64,000 bases of DNA from Enterobacter sp. JUb54. Its GTDB lineage: Bacteria > Pseudomonadota > Gammaproteobacteria > Enterobacterales > Enterobacteriaceae. This document shows, piece after piece, positions 15,418 through 24,800 of this stretch (position 1 is its first letter; each line of letters opens with the position of its first letter). Both the position numbers and the translations under genes were made by a program. Location of the stretch: contig NZ_CP060418.1 in NCBI RefSeq assembly GCF_014298075.1, positions 2,108,001 to 2,172,000 on the forward strand, written 5' to 3'. The notes under the pieces are model-generated. The model did not search any database, was not told where the DNA came from, and worked only from the letters and a program-made list of their open reading frames with translations.

Positions 15418-16665
15418 TTAAACTCCTTCAAAAGTAGCGGAAAGCTCGGTCAGGGCGCAGGCTAATGTACGAGCGCCTGCGGCCAACGAGCGTGGTTCGG
15501 TAAATTCAGCCGGGTTATGGCTAATGCCTTGATGGCTGGGGACAAATAACATGCTGGTGGGACAGTGCTCCGCCAGATACATCGCGTCATGAAAGGCTCC
15601 GGACAGCAGCGCCATATGGGCTGTATCCAGCGCATTTGCGGCGTTGGTTAACACCTGATTCATTGACGCGTCAAAAGCCACCGGCGCTTTGGCTAACAGC
15701 GTATCGACGGTCACCCGTTCGCTGGTCAGCCCGGCCATCAGGGCATCGAGCCGGCGCAGGGTCTCATCCGCGGGATGGCGGAAATCCAGGGTAAAGCTCA
15801 CCTGCGAGGGAATGGTGTTGATGGCGTTAGGAGTGACCTGCCAGCGGCCGAAGGTCATGCGCAGCTGCGCATCGTCGGTATCGCCCATCGTCCGTTCAAT
15901 GTGGCTCACCAGCTCCCGCGCGAGGCTCATCGCATCCTGACGCAGGCCCATCGGCGTGGTTCCCGCATGGGCCGATACCCCCTGACAGGTCACCTGATAC
16001 CAGCGCACGCCCTGGATACCCTGCACCACCGCCAGCGATAAATCCTGAGCCTCCAGAACCGGTCCCTGTTCGATATGCAGTTCGACAAAGCAGGCCAGCT
16101 CACGATCTGGCCGCGGCGCTATCTCCGGGAAACGCTGCTGGTGGCGCGCTAACGCCTCGTTAAAGGGCACGCCATCTTCCCCAATAGCCGCCAGATAGCC
16201 GACCAGCCGCGCGGGTTCGACAAAAGCACTGGATCCCATCGCGCCGGGCGCGAAGCGGGTTCCCTCTTCGTTGGTCCAGATAACCACCTCGACCGAACGT
16301 TCGGTGACTACCTGGGCGTCATTGAGCGCTTTCAGGCATGCCAGCCCGGCGATCACCCCGTAGCAACCATCGTAGTTGCCGCCGCAGGGTTGGGTATCGA
16401 TATGGCTGCCGGTGCCGACCGGTGGTAAAGCCCTGCGTCCGGGGCGGCGGAAAAACAGGTTTGCCGCCGCGTCGCCGTAGATCTCGCAGCCGAGTTCACG
16501 CGCGAGGCCGATAAGCCAGGCCCGCGCATCAAGTTCCACGTCGCTCAGCGCCTGGCGATCCACGCCGCCGTTGGCCAGTCTGCCAAACCCGGCGAGCTCC
16601 GCCAGCTGCTGTTGCAGCCACGCGTCATCGAGATGCTGAGCAACCTGTAAGCTGGCTTCCATCAT
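15418..16665 (-). CDS. M20-family N-carbamoyl-L-amino acid hydrolase / allantoate amidohydrolase-like
   Basis: 415 residues, the usual length of the HyuC/AllC/beta-ureidopropionase branch of peptidase family M20. Metal-site motifs are intact: GSHIDTQPCGGNYDG, NEEGTRFAPGAMGS, ELHIEQGPVLE, and a late SHQGISHN. Such enzymes split a ureido group into ammonia, CO2 and an amino acid. The substrate could be an N-carbamoyl amino acid, an allantoate-like compound or ureidopropionate. Its ATG overlaps the stop of the upstream ABC ATPase gene. Confidence 0.85.
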   Translation of the reverse strand: MMEASLQVAQHLDDAWLQQQLAELAGFGRLANGGVDRQALSDVELDARAWLIGLARELGCEIYGDAAANLFFRRPGRRALPPVGTGSHIDTQPCGGNYDGCYGVIAGLACLKALNDAQVVTERSVEVVIWTNEEGTRFAPGAMGSSAFVEPARLVGYLAAIGEDGVPFNEALARHQQRFPEIAPRPDRELACFVELHIEQGPVLEAQDLSLAVVQGIQGVRWYQVTCQGVSAHAGTTPMGLRQDAMSLARELVSHIERTMGDTDDAQLRMTFGRWQVTPNAINTIPSQVSFTLDFRHPADETLRRLDALMAGLTSERVTVDTLLAKAPVAFDASMNQVLTNAANALDTAHMALLSGAFHDAMYLAEHCPTSMLFVPSHQGISHNPAEFTEPRSLAAGARTLACALTELSATFEGV

Positions 16666-17477
16666 GCTAATTTCTCCAGCTCTTCGGTTTGTAAGGGACG
16701 GCGAAACAGCGGCGCAAGGAAGCTACGCAACCGCTCGCTCTGGGGACGGGTGAACATCTGCCGCGGCGTCCCGCTTTCGATAATCTGTCCGTCGGCCATA
16801 AATACCAGCCGCGAAGAGATATGGGCGGCGAAGGCCATTTCATGGGTCACCATCACCATGGTCATCCCCTGCCCGGCCAGGTCGCGGATGACGTCGAGCA
16901 CCTCTTCGACACGTTCCGGGTCAAGCGCCGAGGTGGGCTCATCCAGCAGCAGCAGTTCCGGGTTCAGCGCCAGCGCGCGGGCAATGCCGACCCGCTGCTG
17001 CTGCCCGCCGGACAGGCGTACCGGCCAGTCGCCGGCTTTTTGCGCCATCCCCACCCGGGCAAGCGCGGCCAGGGCTGCCTGCTTTGCCTCATGGCGGGGC
17101 ATTTTTTTCCCCAGTACCAACGGCGCGGTGACGTTCTCCAGCACCGTCATATGCGGCCAGAGATTGAACTGCTGAAAGACCATGGCCAGCGGCTTACGGA
17201 CTTCCGCAATCAGGCTGGCGCTGTCAATGCAGGACGGGCCTCGCTGGGTGCCGGAATAGCCAAGGAGCTGCCCTTTGATCAGCACCTCCCCGCGATCGTA
17301 GGCTTCCAGAAAATTCATGCAGCGCAGGGCGGTCGTCTTCCCGGACCCCGAGGGTCCGATCAGCGTGACGATCTCCCCGTGGTGGACGCTCAGATTGAAA
17401 TCATGCAGAACCACATGGTCGGCGAATGACTTGCCTACATGTCGCATTTCAAGTACAGGTGCGGATGTATTGCTCAC
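16662..17477 (-). CDS. Polar amino acid ABC transporter ATP-binding protein
   Basis: 271 residues with Walker A (GPSGSGKTT), Q-loop (MVFQQFNLW), signature (LSGGQQQRVGIARALA), Walker B (LLLLDEPTSALD) and the H-loop (VMVTHEMAF). The pattern is that of the GlnQ/HisP/polar amino acid group. Fourth gene of the SBP-permease-permease-ATPase series, overlapping the hydrolase start by four bases. Confidence 0.93.
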   Translation of the reverse strand: MSNTSAPVLEMRHVGKSFADHVVLHDFNLSVHHGEIVTLIGPSGSGKTTALRCMNFLEAYDRGEVLIKGQLLGYSGTQRGPSCIDSASLIAEVRKPLAMVFQQFNLWPHMTVLENVTAPLVLGKKMPRHEAKQAALAALARVGMAQKAGDWPVRLSGGQQQRVGIARALALNPELLLLDEPTSALDPERVEEVLDVIRDLAGQGMTMVMVTHEMAFAAHISSRLVFMADGQIIESGTPRQMFTRPQSERLRSFLAPLFRRPLQTEELEKLA

Positions 17478-17478
17478 G

Positions 17479-18120
17479 TTATTCTCCGGTTCTCAGGACG
17501 TGGCTTAGCGTTTTGACGCTCAGGCTTACTCCCTGGGCCAGCAGCCAGTAGCTGATAATCAGCAGGGTGTAAGGCAGAACGTAGCTATAGGTATTGGCGA
17601 CAATCTGACTCGTGGTCATGGTCAATTCCGGAACCGTTATGACCGAGGCGATCGCGCTCTCTTTGATGGTCAAAATAAACTGGTTACCGAGCAGCGGCAG
17701 GGCAAAGCGCAGGGCCTGCGGCGTCTGGATATGCCAGAAGCAGCGGAACGAAGAGATATTGTTCGCCAGCGCCGCTTCCCGCTGTCCGGACGGGATGCTG
17801 TTCCACGCCGCCCGAAAGATTTCGCTAAAGTAGGCTGCGCTATAGAGCATCAGCGAGAGGATCGTCGCCTCGACGGCGCTGAGCATGATGCCGACCGACG
17901 GCAGTCCAAAATAGATAACCGCCAGCTGCGCCAGGAACGGCGTGCCGCGAATGACCCAGACGTAGGTGCGCCACAGACGAAAGGCCACCGCGTGGTGACG
18001 GCACAAGCTGTGCATCATAAATCCGACCACCATGCCGCCGCAGGCGGCGCACAGGCTCAGCCATAACGTGACGCCGAGGGCCTGTAGATACTCGGGCAGA
18101 TACTGCATCAATTCACTCAT
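17479..18120 (-). CDS. Amino acid ABC transporter permease (HisM type)
   Basis: 213 residues, about five membrane helices, with the EAA-type coupling loop REAALANNISSFRCFWHIQ that contacts the ATPase, and WVIRGTPFLAQLAVIYFGLP, the usual motif of polar amino acid permeases. It pairs with the next permease to form a heterodimeric channel. Its start overlaps the upstream permease stop. Confidence 0.92.
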   Translation of the reverse strand: MSELMQYLPEYLQALGVTLWLSLCAACGGMVVGFMMHSLCRHHAVAFRLWRTYVWVIRGTPFLAQLAVIYFGLPSVGIMLSAVEATILSLMLYSAAYFSEIFRAAWNSIPSGQREAALANNISSFRCFWHIQTPQALRFALPLLGNQFILTIKESAIASVITVPELTMTTSQIVANTYSYVLPYTLLIISYWLLAQGVSLSVKTLSHVLRTGE

Positions 18121-18782
18121 CGTTGTTCCCTCTGCCAGTGACGCTCCGCCTGACGCCCGAGCAGGGCCAGCAAGCTGGTAAGCAGCAGATAGACCAGCGC
18201 GACGGCGAGGTACACCTGCAGCGGCTGGTAGGTCGAAGAAGCCAGCTGCTGCCCCACGCGCATCAGGTCAGTCAAGGCAATCACCGACACCACCGCCGAG
18301 GCCTTCACCACATCAATCAGTTCAGAGATCAATGAAGGCAACGTGGCGCGCACCACCTGCGGTATCTGAATGCGCCATAGAATTTGCGCCGGCGTGAGGC
18401 CGCAGATAGCCGCCGCCTCCAGCTGGCCTTGGGCCAGGCTGGCAAAGCCGCTTTTCAGGATCTGCGACTGGTAGGCAGCCGTATTGAGCGTCAGGGCAAG
18501 CGCCGCCGCCACAAAACCGGGAATATCCAGCCCGAACCAGGAGGGCAGATAAAAGCACAGCAACAGCTGAGCCAGCACCGGCGTGCCGCGAAACAGGCTG
18601 ACCCAGCCATGGGCCACACAGCGATACAGCCGTGACGAACTTATCGACAGGCGCCAGACGCCCGTCCCCACTAAAAATCCGGCCGCCATCGCCGTCAGGC
18701 ACAGCGTTGCCGTCGTTAATGCCCCCTCCAGCAGAACCGGGAGCCAGCGGACAAAGCTGGTGATGAAATCCGTCATCGTCAA
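18117..18782 (-). CDS. Amino acid ABC transporter permease, second subunit
   Basis: 221 residues with the same fold: VSLFRGTPVLAQLLLCFYLP near residue 62 and the EAA loop LEAAAICGLTPAQILWRIQIPQ near 140. It ends in a basic cytoplasmic tail (QAERHWQREQR). Four bases separate it from the binding-protein gene upstream and it overlaps the next permease, so all are one transcript. Confidence 0.92.
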   Translation of the reverse strand: MTMTDFITSFVRWLPVLLEGALTTATLCLTAMAAGFLVGTGVWRLSISSSRLYRCVAHGWVSLFRGTPVLAQLLLCFYLPSWFGLDIPGFVAAALALTLNTAAYQSQILKSGFASLAQGQLEAAAICGLTPAQILWRIQIPQVVRATLPSLISELIDVVKASAVVSVIALTDLMRVGQQLASSTYQPLQVYLAVALVYLLLTSLLALLGRQAERHWQREQR

Positions 18783-18786
18783 CGAC

Positions 18787-19644
18787 TCACAGCGCCGGGG
18801 CAGGCATGTCGCTTGCCGGAATGGTCATGGTGAAGCCGAACCATTTTTGTTGCAGCGCTTTCATCGTGCCGTCGCGGTTGGCCTCGACGATCCCGTCGCT
18901 GATCACTTTCACCAGCGAGGCGCTATCCGCGTCTTTGCGCCCTACCCAGCCGAAGTAGGTCTGTGGACCGATCATCTCCGGTAAGGTGGCGAAGACCCCA
19001 GGGCGCGTTTTGATCAGCGGCCCAAGGTTTGAGAGGGACTGGGCGACGCCGTCCAGACGATGAGACGCCAGGTCAGCGTAGGCTTCATCGAAAGCGACGT
19101 ACTGTTTGATCTCTTTAATGCCTGGTTTACCTTCCGCCCGCAGCGCGCTGTCGAAGGACTGCAATACCTGGAGCTGGCCCGAACCGGCCTGGGAGCCAAT
19201 CACTTTGCCGCTGAGGTCTGCCGGGGTCTTAATGGCGCTATCATCGGCCCGTTTCAGCAGCGCAACCGTGGATTCCGCAATCGGGGCCGTAAAGGCAAAA
19301 TGCCCCATCCGCTGCTTGTTCACGGTCACCGCCGTGACGACAAAATCGAACTTCCCGGCATCCAGCCCCGGGAGAATGCCCTGGAAAGGCAGATCCAGCT
19401 GTTTAACCTTCACCCCAGGCAGCGACTTTTCTAGGATATGGTTCATCAAATCCACGTCGTAGCCGACGATTTTGCCGTTATCAACATATTCAAACGGGGC
19501 ATATCGCGCTTCGGTCGCCACGGTGATGACTTTCGCCTCCTTCACGCGTTGCAGAAGATCGGCGCTAAAGGCGGCAGACGAAAACAGGCTGGCGGATAGC
19601 AACATTGCCCCACAGGCAGATACGGAAAAACGGGTCGGTTTCAT
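18787..19644 (-). CDS. Periplasmic polar amino acid-type binding protein
   Basis: 285 residues from the ATG at 19644, which gives a proper signal peptide (MKPTRFSVSACGAMLLSASLFSSAAFS|ADLL); a longer frame reaching back to 19824 has no export signal at its start. SBP family 3 motifs: VATEARYAPFEYVDNGKIVGYDVDLM and LSGKVIGSQAGSGQLQVL. It should bring an amino acid or N-carbamoyl amino acid to the permeases. First gene of the operon that ends with the hydrolase and DUF1989 gene. A sigma-54 type promoter lies 59 bases upstream. Confidence 0.9.
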   Translation of the reverse strand: MKPTRFSVSACGAMLLSASLFSSAAFSADLLQRVKEAKVITVATEARYAPFEYVDNGKIVGYDVDLMNHILEKSLPGVKVKQLDLPFQGILPGLDAGKFDFVVTAVTVNKQRMGHFAFTAPIAESTVALLKRADDSAIKTPADLSGKVIGSQAGSGQLQVLQSFDSALRAEGKPGIKEIKQYVAFDEAYADLASHRLDGVAQSLSNLGPLIKTRPGVFATLPEMIGPQTYFGWVGRKDADSASLVKVISDGIVEANRDGTMKALQQKWFGFTMTIPASDMPAPAL

Positions 19645-19702
19645 GGTTCGCTCTCTGAAAGTTGTTTGAACGTTAGTCAAGTAACTTGAACAGAATGATA
19701 AG

Positions 19703-19719
19703 AGCATGAAACATGCCAA
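19703..19719 (-). promoter_or_regulatory. Sigma-54 promoter of the amino-acid ABC/hydrolase operon
   Basis: Read on the minus strand: TTGGCAT-GTTTC-ATGCT. GG and GC of the -24/-12 elements are exactly 10 bases apart, as sigma-54 (RpoN) requires, and TTGGCA matches the -24 consensus; the -12 element is ATGC rather than TTGC. It implies nitrogen-limited (NtrC-type) activation, which suits the operon's content. Confidence 0.68.
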
Positions 19720-19790
19720 TGAGGGACATTGGTCGGTTAAAAAAATAACAGTTTGATAATCAACAATAAAAATGAGGATGGGCAGGAATG

Positions 19791-19815
19791 AAAAAACGGG
19801 CGCAAAGCAACGCCC
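19791..19815 (-). terminator. Terminator downstream of rarA
   Basis: On the minus strand a GGGCG/CGCCC stem around an eight-base loop is followed by G and six T (19796-19791). It lies between rarA and the ABC operon and insulates them. Confidence 0.6.
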
Positions 19816-19955
19816 TGCACACATTCAATGCTGAGGCTGCACGCTAACGGTGCAGTTGCACAGGTCTAAGCCGCCGGCGAGGATCGGATCAATGCCTCCA
19901 GAAAGCGCGCACGGCCTTCACCCCGAGCGCTTTTGATCCCCTGAATGCACGGATA

Positions 19956-20315
19956 TCAGCGGTGCTGGCAGGCCGGGTTCGTCGCGGCGGCGGCCAGATT
20001 ACGGCGCCAGACGCCCGGGGCCTGGCCGTACTGGCGCTTGAAGCTGCGGTTGAAGGACTGCTGGGAATCAAAGCCCAGCGCGATGGCCACGTTCAGGATC
20101 GGCTCGTCGCTGTCGGTTAAGCGCTCCAGTGATTTTTGCAGCTTGCGGGCGCGGATGTATTCGGCAATGGCGTGGCCGGTATGCGCTTTGAAGATCCGCT
20201 GCAGGTGCCATTTTGAGTACCCTGCCCGCCTGGAGACCGTGTCAATATCGAGGCGGCTTTCAATGTGGTTATCAATCCAGTCGAGTAAATCATGCATAAA
20301 AGTGCCGGTGCTCAT
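19956..20315 (-). CDS. rarA: RarA, AraC-family activator of the oqxAB pump
   Basis: 119 residues with two helix-turn-helix motifs of the MarA/SoxS/RamA/Rob group: YSKWHLQRIFKAHTGHAIAEYIRARKL and DSQQSFNRSFKRQYGQAPGVWR. Position divergent from oqxAB identifies it as RarA, known in Klebsiella to raise oqxAB and acrAB expression. The ATG at 20315 (AAGGGG upstream, product MSTGTFMHDLLDW) is preferred over the start at 20339. After the TGA stop the frame stays open for 29 sense codons to a TAG at 19866-19868. Confidence 0.92.
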   Translation of the reverse strand: MSTGTFMHDLLDWIDNHIESRLDIDTVSRRAGYSKWHLQRIFKAHTGHAIAEYIRARKLQKSLERLTDSDEPILNVAIALGFDSQQSFNRSFKRQYGQAPGVWRRNLAAAATNPACQHR

Positions 20316-20461
20316 GTTGGATCCCCTTGTGCACAGCATAAAAGTATTTCTATTTATTGCATTTAAAAGTGGCTGTTTTTCGCGTTAATTGCAAGTTTTA
20401 TTGTTGCACTAAAATCCCCGGTCTGCCGATGTGTGACAAACCTGACAGCGTCGGCAAAAAA

Positions 20462-20480
20462 ACAGCACTTAAAGTGAAAC
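20462..20480. promoter_or_regulatory. Marbox-like site upstream of oqxA
   Basis: ACAGCACTTAAAGTGAAAC matches the MarA/SoxS/Rob/RamA consensus AYNGCACNNWNNRYYAAAY at all defined positions but one. It ends eight bases before the -35 element of the predicted oqxA promoter, a usual activating position. RarA is the natural ligand. Confidence 0.6.
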
Positions 20481-20488
20481 AATTATTA

Positions 20489-20517
20489 TTGCACTTAGTC
20501 TGTCACCTTCCTACAAT
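20489..20517 (+). promoter_or_regulatory. Predicted sigma-70 promoter of oqxAB
   Basis: TTGCAC (20489-20494), a 17-base spacer, then TACAAT (20512-20517). A 5+3+5 dyad AACTG-TTA-CAGTT at 20538-20550 lies at about +20 and is a candidate operator for the repressor OqxR. The leader of roughly 130 bases to the oqxA ATG also contains a TAGCG/CGCTA hairpin near 20607-20621. Confidence 0.6.
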
Positions 20518-20658
20518 CGCCGTGATAGTGTATTCGTAACTGTTACAGTTTTGTGGCGATGAACGGCACAAATGACCTCAGGCCGACCGGACACAGGAAG
20601 TGGCGTAGCGTGCTTCGCTATGTCTTGCCCGGCGGCAATAATCACCGGAATAAAAATA

Positions 20659-21834
20659 ATGAGCCTGCAAAAATACTGGGTTAACTTTCCTCTGCGCTTA
20701 ACAGGGGGCGCACTCATCGCACTGCTGCTTGCCAGCTGCGACAACAGCGTCGCGCAGAACGCCGCCCCCCCGGCCCCTGTGGTCAGCGCCGCCGACGTGG
20801 TGGTGAAATCCATTAGCCAGTGGGATAGTTTTAACGGGCGGATTGAAGCGGTGGAGAGCGTGCAGCTCCGCCCGCGCGTCTCTGGTTACATCGAGAAAGT
20901 GAACTACACCGACGGCCAGGAAGTGAAAAAAGGCGAAGTGCTGTTCACTATCGATGACCGCACCTATCGCGCCGCGCTGGAGCAGGCGCAGGCCACGCTG
21001 GCCAGAGCCAAAACCCAGGCCAGCCTGGCGCGCAGCGAGGCCAATCGCACCGATAAACTCATCAATACCAACGTGGTATCCCGTGAAGAGTGGGAACAGC
21101 GCCGTTCCGCCGCCACCCAGGCCCAGGCCGATATTCGCGCCGCGCAGGCAGCGGTAGATGCTGCCCAGCTGAACCAGGACTTTACCAAGGTGACCGCCCC
21201 CATCGATGGCCGGGCCAGCCGGGCGCTGATCACCAGCGGCAACCTCGTGACGGCGGGCGACAGCGCCAGCGTACTCACCACCGTGGTCTCGCAGAAGACG
21301 GTCTACGTCTACTTTGACGTGGACGAGTCGACCTATCTTCACTATCAAAACCTTGCCCGCAGCGGCCAGGGTGCCGCCAGTAACCATCTGGCGCTGCCGG
21401 TGGAGATTGGCCTGGTTGGCGAGGACGGTTACCCCCATCAGGGAAAAGTCGACTTTCTCGATAATCAGTTAACGCCGAGCACCGGCACGATCCGCATGCG
21501 CGCGCTGTTGGATAACGCCCAGCGGCTGTTTACGCCGGGATTATTTGCCCGCGTGCGTCTGCCGGGCAGCGCCGAATTCAAAGCCACGCTGATAGACGAC
21601 AAAGCGGTGCTTACCGATCAGGACCGCAAATACGTTTACATCGTGGATAAAGAGGGCAAAGCACAGCGCCGCGATATCAAGCCGGGCCGCCTGGCTGCCG
21701 GGTTACGCATCGTCCAGCAGGGGCTGAACCCGGGCGATAAAGTCATCGTCGACGGTTTACAAAAAGTGTTTATGCCGGGCATGCCGGTAGACGCGAAAAC
21801 CGTCGCAATGACCACCAGCCCTGCCCTTAACTGA
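20659..21834 (+). CDS. oqxA: RND efflux periplasmic adaptor OqxA
   Basis: 391 residues, the OqxA length, from the ATG at 20659 (MSLQK). It has a lipobox LLASCDNS, the HlyD/MFP core (RPRVSGYIEKVNYTDGQEVKKGEVLF), a coiled-coil hairpin (about 95-165) and beta-barrel segments. From memory it is about 90 percent like K. pneumoniae OqxA but clearly not identical, consistent with a chromosomal copy in a related species. It links OqxB to an outer-membrane TolC channel. Confidence 0.95.
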   Translation: MSLQKYWVNFPLRLTGGALIALLLASCDNSVAQNAAPPAPVVSAADVVVKSISQWDSFNGRIEAVESVQLRPRVSGYIEKVNYTDGQEVKKGEVLFTIDDRTYRAALEQAQATLARAKTQASLARSEANRTDKLINTNVVSREEWEQRRSAATQAQADIRAAQAAVDAAQLNQDFTKVTAPIDGRASRALITSGNLVTAGDSASVLTTVVSQKTVYVYFDVDESTYLHYQNLARSGQGAASNHLALPVEIGLVGEDGYPHQGKVDFLDNQLTPSTGTIRMRALLDNAQRLFTPGLFARVRLPGSAEFKATLIDDKAVLTDQDRKYVYIVDKEGKAQRRDIKPGRLAAGLRIVQQGLNPGDKVIVDGLQKVFMPGMPVDAKTVAMTTSPALN

Positions 21835-21857
21835 TCCCTTACCAGAGAATCCAACGC

Positions 21858-24800
21858 ATGGACTTTTCCCGCTTTTTTATCGACAGGCCGATTTTTGCCG
21901 CGGTGCTGTCGATTTTGATTTTTATTACCGGGCTCATTGCGATTCCACTGCTGCCGGTCAGTGAATACCCTGACGTCGTGCCGCCCAGCGTGCAGGTGCG
22001 CGCCGAATACCCCGGCGCCAATCCGAAAGTGATCGCCGAAACCGTGGCGACGCCGCTGGAAGAAGCAATCAACGGCGTTGAAAACATGATGTACATGAAA
22101 TCCGTCGCCGGCTCCGATGGCGTGCTGGTCACCACCGTGACCTTCCGTCCGGGTACCGACCCTGACCAGGCGCAGGTTCAGGTGCAGAACCGGGTTTCGC
22201 AGGCCGAAGCGCGCCTGCCGGAAGACGTTCGTCGTCTGGGGATCACCACCCAGAAGCAGTCGCCGACGTTGACCCTGGTGGTCCATCTGTTCTCGCCAAA
22301 CGGCAAGTACGACTCGCTGTATATGCGCAACTACGCCACGCTGAAGGTGAAAGATGAGCTGGCGCGCCTGCCGGGCGTCGGGCAGATCCAGATTTTCGGC
22401 TCCGGCGAATACGCCATGCGCGTGTGGTTAGATCCCAATAAAGTAGCGGCGCGCGGGCTGACCGCCTCGGACGTGGTCACCGCGATGCAGGAACAAAACG
22501 TTCAGGTATCCGCCGGGCAACTGGGCGCCGAACCGCTGCCGAAAGAGAGCGATTTCCTGATCTCGATTAACGCCCAGGGCCGTCTGCATACCGAAGAAGA
22601 GTTCGGCAACATTATTCTTAAAACGGCCCAGGACGGTTCGCTGGTGCGTCTGCGCGATGTCGCGCGCATCGAAATGGGATCGGGCAGCTACGCCCTGCGC
22701 TCCCAGCTGAATAATAAAGACGCGGTCGGGATCGGTATCTTCCAGTCGCCGGGGGCCAACGCCATCGACTTATCTAATGCGGTACGCGCCAAAATGGACG
22801 AGCTGTCCACGCGCTTCCCGGAAGATATGAAATGGGCCGCCCCGTATGACCCTACGGTATTTGTCCGCGACTCGATTCGCGCGGTGGTGCAAACCCTGCT
22901 CGAAGCGGTGGTGCTGGTGGTGCTGGTAGTTATCCTGTTCCTGCAGACCTGGCGCGCCTCGATCATCCCGCTGATTGCGGTACCGGTGTCGGTGGTCGGG
23001 ACGTTCAGCGTGCTCTATCTGCTTGGCTTCTCGCTGAATACCCTGAGCCTGTTTGGCCTGGTCCTCGCCATTGGGATCGTGGTGGACGATGCGATTGTGG
23101 TGGTGGAAAACGTCGAGCGTAATATCGAAGAGGGGCTGGCCCCGCTGCAGGCGGCGCACCAGGCGATGCGTGAAGTCTCCGGGCCGATTATCGCTATCGC
23201 GCTGGTGCTGTGCGCGGTGTTCGTGCCGATGGCGTTTCTCTCCGGCGTTACCGGGCAGTTCTATAAGCAGTTTGCGGTGACCATCGCCATTTCGACGGTG
23301 ATCTCCGCCATTAACTCGCTGACGCTCTCCCCGGCGCTGGCCGCCCTGCTGCTGAAACCGCACGGGGCGCCGAAGGACCTCCCTACCCGGCTGATCGACC
23401 GTCTGCTCGGCTGGCTGTTCCGCCCGTTCAACCGCTTCTTCCTGCGCAGTTCGCACGGCTACCAGGCGCTGGTGGGTAAAACTCTGGGACGTCGTGGCGC
23501 GGTGTTTGTCGTGTATGTGCTGCTGCTGTGCGCCGCCGGCGTGATGTTTAAAGCCGTCCCCGGCGGGTTTATTCCGACCCAGGATAAGCTCTACCTGATC
23601 GGCGGCGTCAAAATGCCGGAAGGCTCGTCGCTGTCGCGCACCGATGCGGTGATCCGCCAGATGAGCGAAATCGGGATGAATACCGAAGGCGTGGATTACG
23701 CGGTGGCGTTTCCCGGGCTGAACGCGCTGCAGTTCACCAACACCCCGAACACCGGCACGGTATTTTTTGGCCTGAAACCGTTCGATCAGCGCAAGCATAC
23801 GGCGGCGGAGATTAACGCCGAGATCAACGCCAAAATCGCGCAGATCCAGCAGGGCTTCGGCTTCTCGATCCTGCCGCCGCCGATTCTCGGGTTAGGCCAG
23901 GGGTCCGGCTACTCGCTGTATATTCAGGACCGCGGCGGATTAGGCTACGGCACCCTGCAAACGGCGGTAAATACTCTGTCCGGGGCGATCATGCAGACGC
24001 CGGGAATGCATTTCCCGATTTCGACCTATCAGGCCAACGTGCCGCAGCTGGAGGTGCAGGTCGATCGCGATAAGGCCAAAGCCCAGGGGGTGTCGCTGAC
24101 CGATCTGTTCGGCACGCTGCAAACCTATCTGGGATCGTCCTATGTGAACGACTTTAACCAGTTTGGCCGCACCTGGCGCGTGATGGCGCAGGCCGACGGG
24201 CCGTTCCGCGACAGCGTGGAGGATATTGCGAATCTGCGCACGCGCAATAGCCAGGGCGAAATGGTGCCGATTGGCAGTATGGTCAATATCAGCACCACCT
24301 ACGGGCCGGACCCGGTGATCCGTTATAACGGCTATCCGGCGGCGGACCTGATTGGCGATGCCGACCCTCGCGTGCTCTCATCAGCCCAGGCGATGACGCA
24401 GGTAGCCGAGATGTCGAAACAGCTGCTGCCAAACGGGATGAATATTGAATGGACCGACCTGAGTTTCCAGCAGGCGACCCAGGGGAATACCGCGCTGATT
24501 GTCTTCCCGGTGGCGGTACTGCTGGCCTTCCTGGTGCTGGCGGCGCTGTATGAGAGCTGGACCCTGCCGCTGGCGGTGATCCTCATCGTGCCGATGACCC
24601 TGCTCTCCGCCCTGTTTGGCGTGTGGCTAACCGGGGGCGATAATAACGTCTTCGTGCAGGTCGGGCTGGTGGTGTTGATGGGGCTGGCCTGTAAAAACGC
24701 GATTCTGATCGTTGAGTTTGCGCGTGAGCTGGAAATCCAGGGGAAAGGCATTATGGAGTCGGCGCTGGAGGCCTGTCGCCTGCGTTTGCGCCCGATTGTA

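Noticed and set aside
22770-23798. Long open frame opposite oqxB
   Set aside because: A shadow of the GC-rich oqxB sequence; its product is rich in Arg, His and Gln with no domain, and it lacks a ribosome-binding site.
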